Shown one piece after another: positions 6,908 to 16,228 of a stretch of DNA of 33,905 bases; position 1 is the stretch's first letter; every line of letters begins with the position of its first letter. A program made the translations under genes and the position numbers. The stretch spans positions 1 through 33,905 of the forward strand of contig CAZIOB010000017.1 in assembly GCA_964540755.1 (NCBI GenBank), given 5' to 3'. A model generated the notes under the pieces. It had not been told where the DNA came from. It was given only the letters and a program-made list of their open reading frames with translations, and made no database searches. This stretch comes from JAAYJR01 sp964540755 (GTDB lineage: Bacteria > Bacteroidota > Bacteroidia > Bacteroidales > Prolixibacteraceae).

Positions 6908-8233
6908 ATGGATGTAATAACAGGAAACAAAGAGTATTTCCCGGAAATTAAACAAATAAAATATGAAGGCCCTGAGTCCAGAAATCCGCTTGCCTTTAAG
7001 TGGTATGACGAAAACAGGACAGTAGGCAGTAAAACAATGAAAGAACATCTGCGTTTTGCAGTTGCTTACTGGCATACTTTCTGCGGCACCGGCGGTGATC
7101 CGTTTGGCCCGGGCACTAAAAAATTTCCATGGGACGGGGCTTCAGACCCGCTTGACGCTGCTAAAGAGCGTATAGACGCTGCTTTTGAGTTCATCACTAA
7201 AATGACAATTCCTTTTTACTGTTTTCACGATGTTGATCTGGCTGGCGACGGCAGTGTTTTCGAAATAGAAAAAAGGCTCGGAAAAATGGTTGAGATAGCC
7301 AGACAAAAACAGTCAGCATCAGGGGTAAAACTTCTGTGGGGGACAGCAAATGTATTTTCTGCCCCGCGTTATATGAACGGGGCCGCTACAAATCCCGATT
7401 TTAATGTTGTCACTAATGTTGCTGTACAGATTAAAAATGCCATAGATGCAACTATTGCACTTGGCGGATCAAATTATGTATTCTGGGGAGGACGCGAAGG
7501 TTACATGACGCTGCACAATACAGATTCCAGGAGGGAAATTGAACATCTTGCCCGATTTCTTGGTATGGCCCGCGACTATGGCCGGAAACAGGGATTCGAT
7601 AAAACGTTCCTGATAGAACCAAAGCCTATGGAACCTACTAAACATCAGTATGATTATGACGCCCAGACAGTGATAGGGTTTTTGAGGCATTTCGGACTCG
7701 ATAAAGATTTCAAACTGAACATTGAGGTTAACCATGCCACCCTGGCCGGGCATACTTTTACACATGATCTTCGCATGGCAGCCGATGCAAATCTGCTTGG
7801 CTCCATAGATGCCAATAAGGGTGATTATCAGAACGGATGGGATACTGATGAATTTCCAACAAACATATATGAAGTTACGGAAGCCATGCTCGAGATACTC
7901 AGAGCAGGAGGGTTCACAACCGGTGGTATTAACTTTGATGCAAAAACACGAAGGAACTCAACAGATCTCGAAGACATCTTCATTGCGCATATAACGGGGA
8001 TGGATGTTTTCGCCCGTGCACTTATTATTGCTGATAGTATCCTAAAAGACTCCAATTACCTGGAGATGCTAAAGAATCGTTATGCATCCTATGACAGTGG
8101 CCAGGGAGCACAGTTTGAAGCCGGCAACCTTTCACTGGAAGATCTTTATAACATAGCAAAAGAAAAAGGAGAACCAGCTATGACCAGTGGTAAGCAGGAA
8201 CTTCTTGAACAATTGATAAACTGGTATATTTAG
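6908..8233 (+). CDS. xylA: Xylose isomerase
   Basis: This 441-residue enzyme interconverts D-xylose and D-xylulose; its product feeds XylB, encoded just upstream. It has the long class II N-terminal extension (ending in FCGTGGDPFGPGTK). The catalytic pair His107/Asp110 is in FHDVDLAGDG. Metal and substrate residues are in IEPKPMEPTKHQYD (Glu237, Lys239) and NIEVNHATLAGHTF (Glu273, His276). All expected active-site blocks are intact. No xylose transporter or regulator lies nearby, so uptake is encoded elsewhere. A long perfect hairpin (8240-8281) directly follows the stop codon. Confidence 0.97.
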   Translation: MDVITGNKEYFPEIKQIKYEGPESRNPLAFKWYDENRTVGSKTMKEHLRFAVAYWHTFCGTGGDPFGPGTKKFPWDGASDPLDAAKERIDAAFEFITKMTIPFYCFHDVDLAGDGSVFEIEKRLGKMVEIARQKQSASGVKLLWGTANVFSAPRYMNGAATNPDFNVVTNVAVQIKNAIDATIALGGSNYVFWGGREGYMTLHNTDSRREIEHLARFLGMARDYGRKQGFDKTFLIEPKPMEPTKHQYDYDAQTVIGFLRHFGLDKDFKLNIEVNHATLAGHTFTHDLRMAADANLLGSIDANKGDYQNGWDTDEFPTNIYEVTEAMLEILRAGGFTTGGINFDAKTRRNSTDLEDIFIAHITGMDVFARALIIADSILKDSNYLEMLKNRYASYDSGQGAQFEAGNLSLEDLYNIAKEKGEPAMTSGKQELLEQLINWYI

Positions 8234-8239
8234 ATGATT

Positions 8240-8281
8240 TGTGAAGGATTCCATCTGTTCAGGAAGATGGAATCCTTCACA
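8240..8281. terminator. Bidirectional hairpin terminator between xylA and sod
   Basis: TGTGAAGGATTCCATCT (8240-8256) and its exact complement AGATGGAATCCTTCACA (8265-8281) form a 17-bp stem with an 8-base loop, filling the 53-base gap between two convergent genes. There is no T run on either side. The position and stem strength still fit a shared transcription end for xylA and the superoxide dismutase gene. Confidence 0.75.
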
Positions 8282-8286
8282 GCCCT

Positions 8287-8871
8287 CTAACCGGCAACAT
8301 ATCGATCCGATATTACTTTCCAGTCAACTATTTTCCAGAAATCCTCGATGTAATCCGGACGTGCATTTTGTTTATCAAGATAATAGGCATGTTCCCAGAC
8401 ATCACATGTAAGCAGAGGTGTTTTACCATCACGTAACGGATTCTCCGCATTGCTTTTTTGAATGATCCCCAGCTCACCCGTTTCATCTTTAACCAACCAT
8501 GCCCATCCTGATCCGAAAAGATTGGCAGCAGCATTTGAAAACTCTTCTTTGAAAGATTCAAAAGACCCGAACTTTGATACAATAGCATCTTTTAATTCTC
8601 CTCCGGGTTCTTTCATGCCATCCGGATTAAACTGGTTAAAATAAAATGTGTGATTCCAGACCTGGGCGCCATTATTGAAAATCCCTCCATCTGCCTTTCT
8701 TATTATCTCTTCCAGAGATGTATCTTCGAAGTCAGTTCCTTCGATCAGCTTATTCACTTTATTTACATAAGCCTGATGATGCTTCCCATAATGGAATTCA
8801 ATAGTTCTTTCACTGATAAAAGGTTCAAGTGCATTTTTTCCATACGGTAATTTTGGTAATTCAAATGCCAT
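8287..8871 (-). CDS. sodB: Superoxide dismutase, Fe-type (Fe/Mn family)
   Basis: This 194-residue enzyme dismutates superoxide in the cytoplasm. Metal ligands are visible as His27 (in FHYGKHHQAY), His74 (in VWNHTFYF), Asp157 and His161 (in DVWEHAYYLD). A glutamine in the N-terminal domain (Gln70, in FNNGAQVWNH) occupies the place that holds the outer-sphere Gln in iron enzymes, so I favour iron or cambialistic use; metal preference cannot be proven from sequence. The length is typical and no signal peptide is present. The gene is convergent with xylA and divergent from the gene at 9215. An oxygen-defence enzyme is common in aero-tolerant Bacteroidota. Confidence 0.95.
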   Translation of the reverse strand: MAFELPKLPYGKNALEPFISERTIEFHYGKHHQAYVNKVNKLIEGTDFEDTSLEEIIRKADGGIFNNGAQVWNHTFYFNQFNPDGMKEPGGELKDAIVSKFGSFESFKEEFSNAAANLFGSGWAWLVKDETGELGIIQKSNAENPLRDGKTPLLTCDVWEHAYYLDKQNARPDYIEDFWKIVDWKVISDRYVAG

Positions 8872-9214
8872 AATTTTTTAATTTAACTGTTATTAATTGT
8901 TTTCGATTTATTTAAATTTAAGATATTTATTTCAATAAGCCGACTTAAATAATGAATAAATTTCAGTCAAATTGATTCATAAAAACGTGAAAAGTTTGTT
9001 ACTTTGAATAATTCAAAATAATAAACACCATAATAAATAAAACAACAAATAGATGAAAAAAATGTTTTATCAGGTATTAAGTCTTTATGATTTAATATCC
9101 ACTACCGGAACCAGGATGAAAAATAACTTATAAAAACTTATTTAATCTCTGTATATTCCGGTAATCTAAATATATGAATATCACTATAATATAATAAACT
9201 TAAAACAAATTCAA
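8872..9214. other. Divergent intergenic region of 343 bases with a dyad
   Basis: The gap between sod (minus) and the Tat lipoprotein gene (plus) is AT-rich. TACCGGAA (9103-9110) and TTCCGGTA (9156-9163) form a perfect 8-base inverted repeat separated by 45 bases, 52-112 bases upstream of the start at 9215. A 26-codon frame opens at 9053 (MKKMFYQVLS...) and spans one arm; I see no support for it as a gene. A partial -7 match (TACTTTG, near 9000) could start a plus-strand transcript. Confidence 0.5.
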
Positions 9215-10117
9215 ATGAAAAAAACAAGAAGAGATTTTTTAAGAACCAGCGGAATGGCCTTAACAGGCATATCCCTGCTGCCAACTTTCTCCTGTTCGGG
9301 AGCCGGAGGAAAAACTATAGCTCTTCAACTTTACAGTGTACGTGAAGATATGAGCAATGACCCTCTGGGAAGCCTGACAAAACTGGCGGAAATGGGTTAT
9401 ACCCACATTGAACATGCTAACTATGTAGATCATAAATTTTATGGATGGACAGCAGAGGAATTCAAAAAAGTGCTGAATGACCTTGGATTGAGCATGCCAT
9501 CGGGCCATACAGTCCTGAGAGCTACGCACTGGGATAAACAAAGTAACGATTTTACCGATGAATGGAAAAAGCTGCTGGACGATGCTGCCCGGATGGGACA
9601 GAAATATGTGATCAGTCCTTCAATGGAAAATAGTATGCATGAAACATATGACGATTTCTTATACTACATGGATGTATATAACAAATGCGGGGAGCTTTGT
9701 AAAAAATCAGGAATGCAATTTGGCTACCATAACCACCATTTCGAATTCAGCAAAATACTTAAAGGTGAAAAAATATTCGACCTCTTTATGAAAAATACTG
9801 ACGCCGACAAAGTGGTAATGCAACTCGACATAGGTAATATGTACATAGCAGGAGCAAGGGCAGAAGATGTACTGGCAAAATATCCCCGTGAAAGATATGT
9901 TAACATCCATATTAAAGATATGATCAAAAAAGAAGGCGGGGAAGGTTATGAAAGCACCATCCTGGGACAGGGAGTCATTAATGCCAGGGAAATAACAGAT
10001 ATGGCCCGTGACATGGGTACCGAACTGTTTATTATCGAACAGGAATCCTACCAGGGAAAAACACCCATGGAGTGTATGGAGGAAAATCTTTCTGTTGTAA
10101 AATCATGGGGATATTAA
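9215..10117 (+). CDS. Tat-exported lipoprotein, sugar phosphate isomerase/epimerase-like TIM barrel
   Basis: This 300-residue protein begins with a twin-arginine signal (TRRDFLRTSG, residues 4-13) and a hydrophobic stretch ending in LLPTFSC, so Cys27 is a likely lipidation site. The mature part matches the xylose-isomerase-like TIM-barrel superfamily. It shows TIALQLYSVREDM at the first strand and the metal-site segments GYHNHHFEF, MQLDIGNMYIAG, VNIHIKDM and LFIIEQES. Members interconvert or cleave sugars and inositols using a divalent metal. Export by Tat suggests the domain folds with its metal in the cytoplasm and then works at the periplasmic face or cell surface. The substrate is unknown. 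It stands alone, between sod and typA. Confidence 0.85.
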   Translation: MKKTRRDFLRTSGMALTGISLLPTFSCSGAGGKTIALQLYSVREDMSNDPLGSLTKLAEMGYTHIEHANYVDHKFYGWTAEEFKKVLNDLGLSMPSGHTVLRATHWDKQSNDFTDEWKKLLDDAARMGQKYVISPSMENSMHETYDDFLYYMDVYNKCGELCKKSGMQFGYHNHHFEFSKILKGEKIFDLFMKNTDADKVVMQLDIGNMYIAGARAEDVLAKYPRERYVNIHIKDMIKKEGGEGYESTILGQGVINAREITDMARDMGTELFIIEQESYQGKTPMECMEENLSVVKSWGY

Positions 10118-10323
10118 AAAATTAGTATTTCCATATTAAAGAGGATATGCAGATTTCTTGATTTTTATTCCACCCCTCAATCCTCCTGCAAGATTTCTTT
10201 TACAGAGTAACAACCAAGTCAGTCTGTATATGCAAATTATGCCATTAAGCAGTATAGCTGAAGTTACCAGCGCAACAGTGCTTAAGGAAACATAAAATTT
10301 AACATATTATCGAGAAGTAGTTA

Positions 10324-12138
10324 TTAACAACAAGACAAAGCTTTAGCATGTCGCTTACGATCGTGTTCATTTAAAAAGATTTTCCGGATACGCATATTTT
10401 TTGGTGTTACTTCCAGAAATTCATCATTACGTATATATTCCATAGCCTCCTCAAGAGAGAATTTAACCGCAGGCGCTATGTTTGCCTTATCATCAGCCCC
10501 TGCAGCACGCATATTGGTGAGTTTTTTCGATCTTATAATATTAATTGTCAGATCATCTTGTCTTGTGTTTTCTCCAATAACCTGGCCGGCATAAACTTCA
10601 TCTCCCGGTTCAATGAAAAAACGTCCCCGGTCCTGCATTTTATCTATCGAATATGCAATGGCATTACCTGTTTCAAGTGCAATCAGTGCCCCGGTACGAG
10701 AGACTCCCAGATCACCTTTCCACAGCTCATATCCTTTAAATCTATGTGCCATGACAGCCTCTCCTTCGGTGGCCGTCAACATCTGGTTCCTTAACCCTAT
10801 TATTCCCCTGGCCGGAATACTGAATTCCAGGTATGCCCTCTCACCCTTCACCTCAATATTTAATATCTCACCTTTCCTCTGTGTGATAAGCTCAATAACT
10901 TTTCCTGAAAATTCCTTCTGCACCTGGACTGTCATAAATTCCACCGGCTCATGTTTTTCTCCGTCAATTTCTTTAATTATAACCTTTGGCTGGCCAAGCT
11001 GCATCTCATAACCTTCCCTGCGCATTGTTTCAACCAGAATGGACAGATGTAATATGCCCCTGCCGTAAACCATAAATGAATCTGCCGAATCAGTATCTTC
11101 AACACGAAGCGCCAGGTTTTTTTCAGTTTCTTTATATAACCGGTCCCGTAATTGTCTTGATGTAACATATTTACCATCTTTCCCATAAAACGGTGAATTA
11201 TTGGCAACAAACAGCATGCTCATTGTGGGTTCATCCACCCTGATCGGTTCCAGTCCTTCCGGCTCCAGCTCATCGGCAATGGTATCACCAATATCGAATC
11301 CTTCGAGTCCCAGAACAGCACATATCTCTCCCGGGGGAACAGGTTTTTTTGTTTTCTCTTTTCCCAGGCCTTCAAAAAGATAAACTTCTTTTATAATTGA
11401 CCTGACAATAGAGCCATCACGTTTAACAAGGGATACAGCGGATCCGGGGAATAACTGTCCGCGGCTGACTTTTCCAACTGCGATCCTTCCTGTATAAGAA
11501 GAATAATCAAGTGAAGTGATCCTCATCTGAAGAGTTCCTTCTTTATAAACAGCCGGAGGTATATGCTCAATAATTGTATCAAGGAGCCAGGTAATATCAT
11601 TTGTCTCTCTTTTCCAGTCAGGGCCCATCCAACCGATTTTTGCCGAGCCATAAACCACAGGGAAATCAAGTTGATCCTCTGTTGCATCAAGACTGAACAT
11701 CAGATCAAAAACCTTTTCATACACTATCTCAGGATCACAATTTGGCTTATCAACCTTATTAATGACAACTATTGGTTTGAGTCCCAGCTCTATTGCTTTT
11801 TGAAGGACAAATCGAGTCTGGGGCATAGGTCCTTCAAAGGCATCAACAATGAGCAATACCCCGTCGGCCATATTCAGAACTCTTTCAACTTCACCTCCGA
11901 AATCGGAATGGCCTGGTGTATCAATAATATTTATTTTCCTTCCATTATAACGAACCGAAACATTTTTTGACAATATTGTAATCCCGCGTTCACGCTCCAG
12001 TTCATTGCTGTCCAGGATTAATTCTCCCATATCCTGGTTATCCCTGAATAACTTTACCTGGTGTAATATGCGATCGACCAGGGTTGTTTTACCATGATCC
12101 ACATGAGCAATAATTGCAATATTTCTGATTTCTTCCAT
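10324..12138 (-). CDS. typA: Ribosome-associated GTPase TypA/BipA
   Basis: This translational GTPase binds ribosomes and aids 50S assembly and stress growth. The G1 motif AHVDHGKTTL, the switch segment RERGITILSKN, DTPGHSDFGGEVERV and NKVDKPN are all near the N terminus, followed by the beta-barrel domain 2 and the BipA-specific C-terminal part. I place the start at ATG 12138 (MEEIRNIAIIAHVDHG, 604 residues). A longer frame exists from TTG 12159, but that TTG lies inside TACTTTTGC (12164-12156), a good -7 promoter box, and the extra seven residues are not typical of the family. The gene follows the acyl-CoA dehydrogenase on the same strand but appears to have its own promoter. Confidence 0.96.
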   Translation of the reverse strand: MEEIRNIAIIAHVDHGKTTLVDRILHQVKLFRDNQDMGELILDSNELERERGITILSKNVSVRYNGRKINIIDTPGHSDFGGEVERVLNMADGVLLIVDAFEGPMPQTRFVLQKAIELGLKPIVVINKVDKPNCDPEIVYEKVFDLMFSLDATEDQLDFPVVYGSAKIGWMGPDWKRETNDITWLLDTIIEHIPPAVYKEGTLQMRITSLDYSSYTGRIAVGKVSRGQLFPGSAVSLVKRDGSIVRSIIKEVYLFEGLGKEKTKKPVPPGEICAVLGLEGFDIGDTIADELEPEGLEPIRVDEPTMSMLFVANNSPFYGKDGKYVTSRQLRDRLYKETEKNLALRVEDTDSADSFMVYGRGILHLSILVETMRREGYEMQLGQPKVIIKEIDGEKHEPVEFMTVQVQKEFSGKVIELITQRKGEILNIEVKGERAYLEFSIPARGIIGLRNQMLTATEGEAVMAHRFKGYELWKGDLGVSRTGALIALETGNAIAYSIDKMQDRGRFFIEPGDEVYAGQVIGENTRQDDLTINIIRSKKLTNMRAAGADDKANIAPAVKFSLEEAMEYIRNDEFLEVTPKNMRIRKIFLNEHDRKRHAKALSCC

Positions 12139-12156
12139 TGTTTTAAAATTGGCCTG

Positions 12157-12164
12157 CAAAAGTA
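12157..12164 (-). promoter_or_regulatory. -7 promoter box of typA
   Basis: TACTTTTG followed by C on the minus strand matches TAnnTTTGC, 19 bases before the ATG at 12138. No clear -33 box was found. It decides the start codon of typA, because the upstream TTG start would overlap the promoter. The palindrome TTCCGGAA lies just upstream (about 12177-12184). Confidence 0.5.
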
Positions 12165-12221
12165 GAAAAGAATTCCATTCCGGAAGGAACCAGATGATTT
12201 ATTTTCAAAATAAATAATAAA

Positions 12222-13994
12222 TCAGAAACAATACTTATTCTCTTCGATCAGCTTATCAGCAATATGACGCCGGGATTCCTTAACATTCACCGGTTTTACG
12301 CAAGTGAAGCAGTCAATGCCTTTAGCAAGCAATTTCTGCTCTTCTCCCTCTGTAAATGAATTAATTGCATCCATTGCTTCCTTACGGATCAAATCCGCGG
12401 TATCATAAACAAGTACATTAAGCATATCCTTGTAGAAAGTTGTATCCTGGTTCATTCCCTCTTTTTTCTGAACGCGAAGCATAACTGATTCGGAAGTATA
12501 GATATTCATAACAATATTGGAAATATTATTAAGTATTTCCTGTTCATTCATCATCTGACGTCCAAACTTATCTGCCACAGCTTTCATCAGCATCAATCCT
12601 GCTTTTTTAAAATTCTTTATTGCCTCACTTTTGCTTTCATAATATTCTTCCGCAGAGCAGTTGCATCCTTCAAGCGCAGGCAGACTGTTTATTATCTCCT
12701 CGCCCGCCTGATAAAGGTCATATTCTCTCTTCGCCCCTCTTTTATTAAGTGTATCTATAATTACCAGTCGGTTGATCTCATTTGTGCCTTCAAATATGCG
12801 GTTTATGCGTGAATCACGGTATGCCCTCTCAATGGGCATTTCAGAAGAATAACCCATACCACCGTGAATTTGAACTCCTTCATCTACCACATAATCGAGG
12901 GTTTCGGAACCATATACTTTCAGGATAGCTGCTTCAATGGCATATTCTTCGAATGCCTTGACAATTGCTTCTTCCTTAGACATTTCCGGATGGGCTTCTA
13001 TATATTCATCAATATTTTTGCCGGCACGGTAAACTGCCGATTCATTTGCAAAAGTATTAATAACCTGTTGCGCCAGCTTATATTTTATTAATCCGAAGGA
13101 CGATATCAATTGTCCGAATTGTTTTCGTTCATTGGCATAATTCACCGACTGGTCAATTGCCATTTTTGCTGCGCCAATTACATTTCCACCCAGCTTTATA
13201 CGACCCATATGCAGTATGTCAAGGGCAATACGGAATCCTTTTCCTCTTGCCCACAAAAGGTTTTCAACCGGGACTTTACAATTCTCAAAAAAGATCTGGC
13301 GCGTTGAAGACCCTTTTATTCCCATTTTCTTTTCTTCCGGATTAAATTTTATCCCGGGGAAAGTACGTTCAACGATAAAGGCACTAAGAACACGGTCATT
13401 GTCAATTTTCGCAAAAACAGTAAATATATCAGCAAAACTGGTATTGGTAATCCACATTTTTTGTCCGTTAAGAATATAATATTTCCCGTCTTCGGAAAGG
13501 GTTGCCTTTGTTTTCCCGGAATTGGCATCTGACCCGGCCCCGGGCTCAGTAAGACAGTATGCTCCGACCCATTCCCCGGAGGCAAGTTTTGGTAGATATT
13601 TTTGTTTTTGTTCTTCGTTACCGAAATAAAGTATGGGTAAACTTCCTATACCGGTATGGCAGGAATACATAACTGCAAAAGAATATGCAGATCCCATTAT
13701 TTCACTTGCCAGCATTGAAGTAACAAAAGATTGGCCAAAACCATCAAATTCTTCTGGTATTGAAATACCAAGAAGTCCGAGTTCACCTGCCTTATCAAGC
13801 AGACTCCGGGCTAAACCTTCTTCCTGGGCATCTATGCGATCCAGGTTAGGCATTACCTCAGATTCGAGAAAGTCCCTGCAGGTCTCACCAATCATAATTT
13901 GTTCTTCGTCAAATTCTTCAGGAATAAAAATGTCGTTGGCTTCCAGTTCACTTACCATAAACTCTCCGCCTTTTACATACTTGCCATTTTTCAT
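12222..13994 (-). CDS. Acyl-CoA dehydrogenase, long form with C-terminal extension
   Basis: This 590-residue flavoenzyme forms the alpha-beta double bond in acyl-CoA and hands electrons to ETF. It starts MKNGKYVKGGEF, usual for this Bacteroidota/deltaproteobacterial subgroup. The FAD/substrate blocks YCLTEPGAGSDA and WITNTSFADIFTVFAK, and QIHGGMGYSSEMPIERAYRD, are present. The catalytic glutamate lies in RIFEGTNEINR. About 170 extra residues after the core resemble the extension of very-long-chain (VLCAD/ACAD9-like) enzymes, so this is probably a long-chain or broad enzyme rather than a short-chain one; chain length is not certain. It sits 83 bases downstream of the membrane ETF oxidoreductase and completes the route acyl-CoA to ETF to quinone. 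Confidence 0.92.
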   Translation of the reverse strand: MKNGKYVKGGEFMVSELEANDIFIPEEFDEEQIMIGETCRDFLESEVMPNLDRIDAQEEGLARSLLDKAGELGLLGISIPEEFDGFGQSFVTSMLASEIMGSAYSFAVMYSCHTGIGSLPILYFGNEEQKQKYLPKLASGEWVGAYCLTEPGAGSDANSGKTKATLSEDGKYYILNGQKMWITNTSFADIFTVFAKIDNDRVLSAFIVERTFPGIKFNPEEKKMGIKGSSTRQIFFENCKVPVENLLWARGKGFRIALDILHMGRIKLGGNVIGAAKMAIDQSVNYANERKQFGQLISSFGLIKYKLAQQVINTFANESAVYRAGKNIDEYIEAHPEMSKEEAIVKAFEEYAIEAAILKVYGSETLDYVVDEGVQIHGGMGYSSEMPIERAYRDSRINRIFEGTNEINRLVIIDTLNKRGAKREYDLYQAGEEIINSLPALEGCNCSAEEYYESKSEAIKNFKKAGLMLMKAVADKFGRQMMNEQEILNNISNIVMNIYTSESVMLRVQKKEGMNQDTTFYKDMLNVLVYDTADLIRKEAMDAINSFTEGEEQKLLAKGIDCFTCVKPVNVKESRRHIADKLIEENKYCF

Positions 13995-14077
13995 TATTAT
14001 CTGATTAAATTATTAATTTCTATTTTACCCGGTTGATAATTACTCTTTGTGATTAAAGAAATAAGTAAAATTAATTA

Positions 14078-16213
14078 TTACAGGCCCAATGACAATGCAA
14101 CAAGTTCGGCAAGATCATAATTCTTAACCTCCTGCTCTCTGTTTTTGTATTTAAGCCCGTCGGTTATCATAACCATGCAATAAGGACATGCAGTTACCAC
14201 AGCTTCAGCGCCTGTTTCAAGCGCTTCTTCTGTCCGTTCAATAAAAATCTCTTTATTCCCTTTCTCAGCCTCTTTAAACATTTGACCCCCTCCTGCGCCG
14301 CAACATAATGCGTAGCTTTTATTCCTCCTCATTTCTATAAAGTCAGACGTAATATGGCCAATAATTTCCCTTGGAGCATTATATTCACCATTAGCCCGTC
14401 CCAGGTAACAGGGATCATGGTAGGTAATTTTTTTTCGCCTGAATACTTCAGTATTAAGATTAAGCCTGCCTTCTTTTATCATATCCCTGAGAAAACGGGA
14501 ATGATGAATTACTTCAAAATCGGCTCCCAGATCAGGGTATTCATTTTTAAATGTATTATAAACATGCGGATCGCAGGTAATAACTTTTTTCACATCGTAT
14601 GAACGGAGTAATTCAATGTTCATAAGGGCCTGCATCTGAAAAAGCATTTCATTCCCGGTCCTCCTGGCAACATCTCCGCTTGATGTCTCTTCTGTCCCTA
14701 AAACCGCATAATCAGTGCCAAGATAAGTAAGTACCCTGACAAATTGCCGGATAACTTTTTTATATCGGTCGTCGAATGCGCCTGCACTTCCCACCCAAAA
14801 AAGATACCGGGGCTTTTTCCCTTTTGCAGCTAAATCAGCCATAACAGGTACTTCAATTTTAATTTTTAATCTTTTCTCCTCTGATACAAGACTATCAGGC
14901 TGGTTCATATATAACTCCTCTGCCCAGTTCATACGGTCTTCCTGTGAAAACTGCCAGGGAGCCCCGTTATTTTCAATATTGGAGAATACCTGGTTCAGTT
15001 CAACAGGTGCAGCTGCCTGCTCCATTACAATATATCTGCGCATATCAAGTATAATGGAAAGCTGGTCAATATTAACAGGACATTCCTGAACGCAGGCATT
15101 ACAGGTTGTACATGCCCATAATTCTTCAGGAGTTATAAAATCCTGTAAGGAATAACCATCACTCCAGTCTTTGCCATTCCTGATAAGTTGAGGACCTTTT
15201 TTTTCCATCCTGCTCCTCACATCCATCATAACTTTTCTGGGTGAAAGCAATTTCCCGGTTATATTAGCAGGACAAACAGATGTACATCTTCCGCACTGGG
15301 TACACGCCAGTGAATTAAGATAATTTTTCCATGTAATATCTTCAATGTCCAATATTCCGAACCTCTCATCTTCTTCAACTTCCTCATCAGGTTCAGAAAA
15401 AGCAGACTCAGTGTCCATCATCAGTTTCACCTCCTTTGTGATACTGTCCATTGTTTTCATTTTACCGGGAGGTTCCAGATTGCTAATGAAAACATTCGGA
15501 ACAGACATAAATACATGAAAATGCTTGGAATATGGAAGATAATTCGCAAATAAAAATATCACAACAATATGGCTCCACCAGTTAATCTCCTTTAACAGGA
15601 CTGCTGTTTGTGACGTAACTCCTCCAAACAAAAATGCAATATAATGACTTACCGGATATACCCCTGTCAATTCATGGCCTGAAATTCCTGAGTAAACAAC
15701 ATAGAAAGTATTATACCCAAGCAGGGTGATCATCAGAAACAAAATCAACAATAAAGAGATATTGGCATCCACATGGCTTTTATGCTTCATTTCAATACCC
15801 CTGAAACGGTTAATATGCATAAATATGCGGCGGACTAAAAATGCAATTACCATGAAAATTATCACAAGGGCAAAAATATCGCCGGAAGCAATAATGATAT
15901 TATACACAACACCCAAAAAACCCAGGATTCTCTCTGTTCCGGCAAGTCCGTCGATAACCATTTCAATGCTCCCGAAAAGAATAATCAGAAATCCCCACCA
16001 TACAAGGGCATGCATTAAGCCAACCACCGGCCGCCTGAATATTTTGGTCTGCCCCAAAGCCACCTTCAGTGTAATCAATACCCTTTTCCCAAAATCCCTC
16101 ACAGGGGTGGCAGGTTTGGTAAGTCTGAACAATGCCATAATCTTACTTACAGTATATCCGAAAACACTAAGGGTGATTATCAGTATAATTGCAAAAATAA
16201 TCTGTTTTATCAT
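14078..16213 (-). CDS. Membrane ETF:menaquinone oxidoreductase-like iron-sulfur protein (EMO/HdrD-like)
   Basis: This 711-residue fusion has an N-terminal membrane domain (about six helices, residues 5-240) resembling nitrate reductase gamma, with candidate heme b histidines at 68, 215, 231 and 233. Two 4Fe-4S motifs follow (Cys304/307/310/314 and Cys368/371/374/378), then a C-terminal HdrB/HdrD-type CCG region. The second CCG unit is intact (DPCYLGRANGE, LCCGAGGG, ACPYC). The first is altered: WVGSAGAFDDR, ETSSGDVARR and TCDPHVYNTF lack the expected cysteines. The gene starts 15 bases after etfA, so it most likely passes electrons from EtfAB to menaquinone, as known for EMO proteins. GlpC-like or lactate oxidoreductase roles are less likely given the etf linkage. 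Confidence 0.88.
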   Translation of the reverse strand: MIKQIIFAIILIITLSVFGYTVSKIMALFRLTKPATPVRDFGKRVLITLKVALGQTKIFRRPVVGLMHALVWWGFLIILFGSIEMVIDGLAGTERILGFLGVVYNIIIASGDIFALVIIFMVIAFLVRRIFMHINRFRGIEMKHKSHVDANISLLLILFLMITLLGYNTFYVVYSGISGHELTGVYPVSHYIAFLFGGVTSQTAVLLKEINWWSHIVVIFLFANYLPYSKHFHVFMSVPNVFISNLEPPGKMKTMDSITKEVKLMMDTESAFSEPDEEVEEDERFGILDIEDITWKNYLNSLACTQCGRCTSVCPANITGKLLSPRKVMMDVRSRMEKKGPQLIRNGKDWSDGYSLQDFITPEELWACTTCNACVQECPVNIDQLSIILDMRRYIVMEQAAAPVELNQVFSNIENNGAPWQFSQEDRMNWAEELYMNQPDSLVSEEKRLKIKIEVPVMADLAAKGKKPRYLFWVGSAGAFDDRYKKVIRQFVRVLTYLGTDYAVLGTEETSSGDVARRTGNEMLFQMQALMNIELLRSYDVKKVITCDPHVYNTFKNEYPDLGADFEVIHHSRFLRDMIKEGRLNLNTEVFRRKKITYHDPCYLGRANGEYNAPREIIGHITSDFIEMRRNKSYALCCGAGGGQMFKEAEKGNKEIFIERTEEALETGAEAVVTACPYCMVMITDGLKYKNREQEVKNYDLAELVALSLGL

Positions 16214-16228
16214 CTATCCCTCTCTTGT

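Noticed and set aside
9053..9133. 26-codon frame MKKMFYQVLS... upstream of the Tat lipoprotein gene
   Set aside because: It is short, AT-driven, overlaps an inverted-repeat arm and resembles no known peptide.
10136..10300. Minus-strand open frame downstream of typA ending ...GGLRGGIKIKKSAYPL with a hydrophobic stretch
   Set aside because: It has no ATG, GTG or TTG start after the preceding in-frame stop, and I recognise no family; kept only as noncoding gap.
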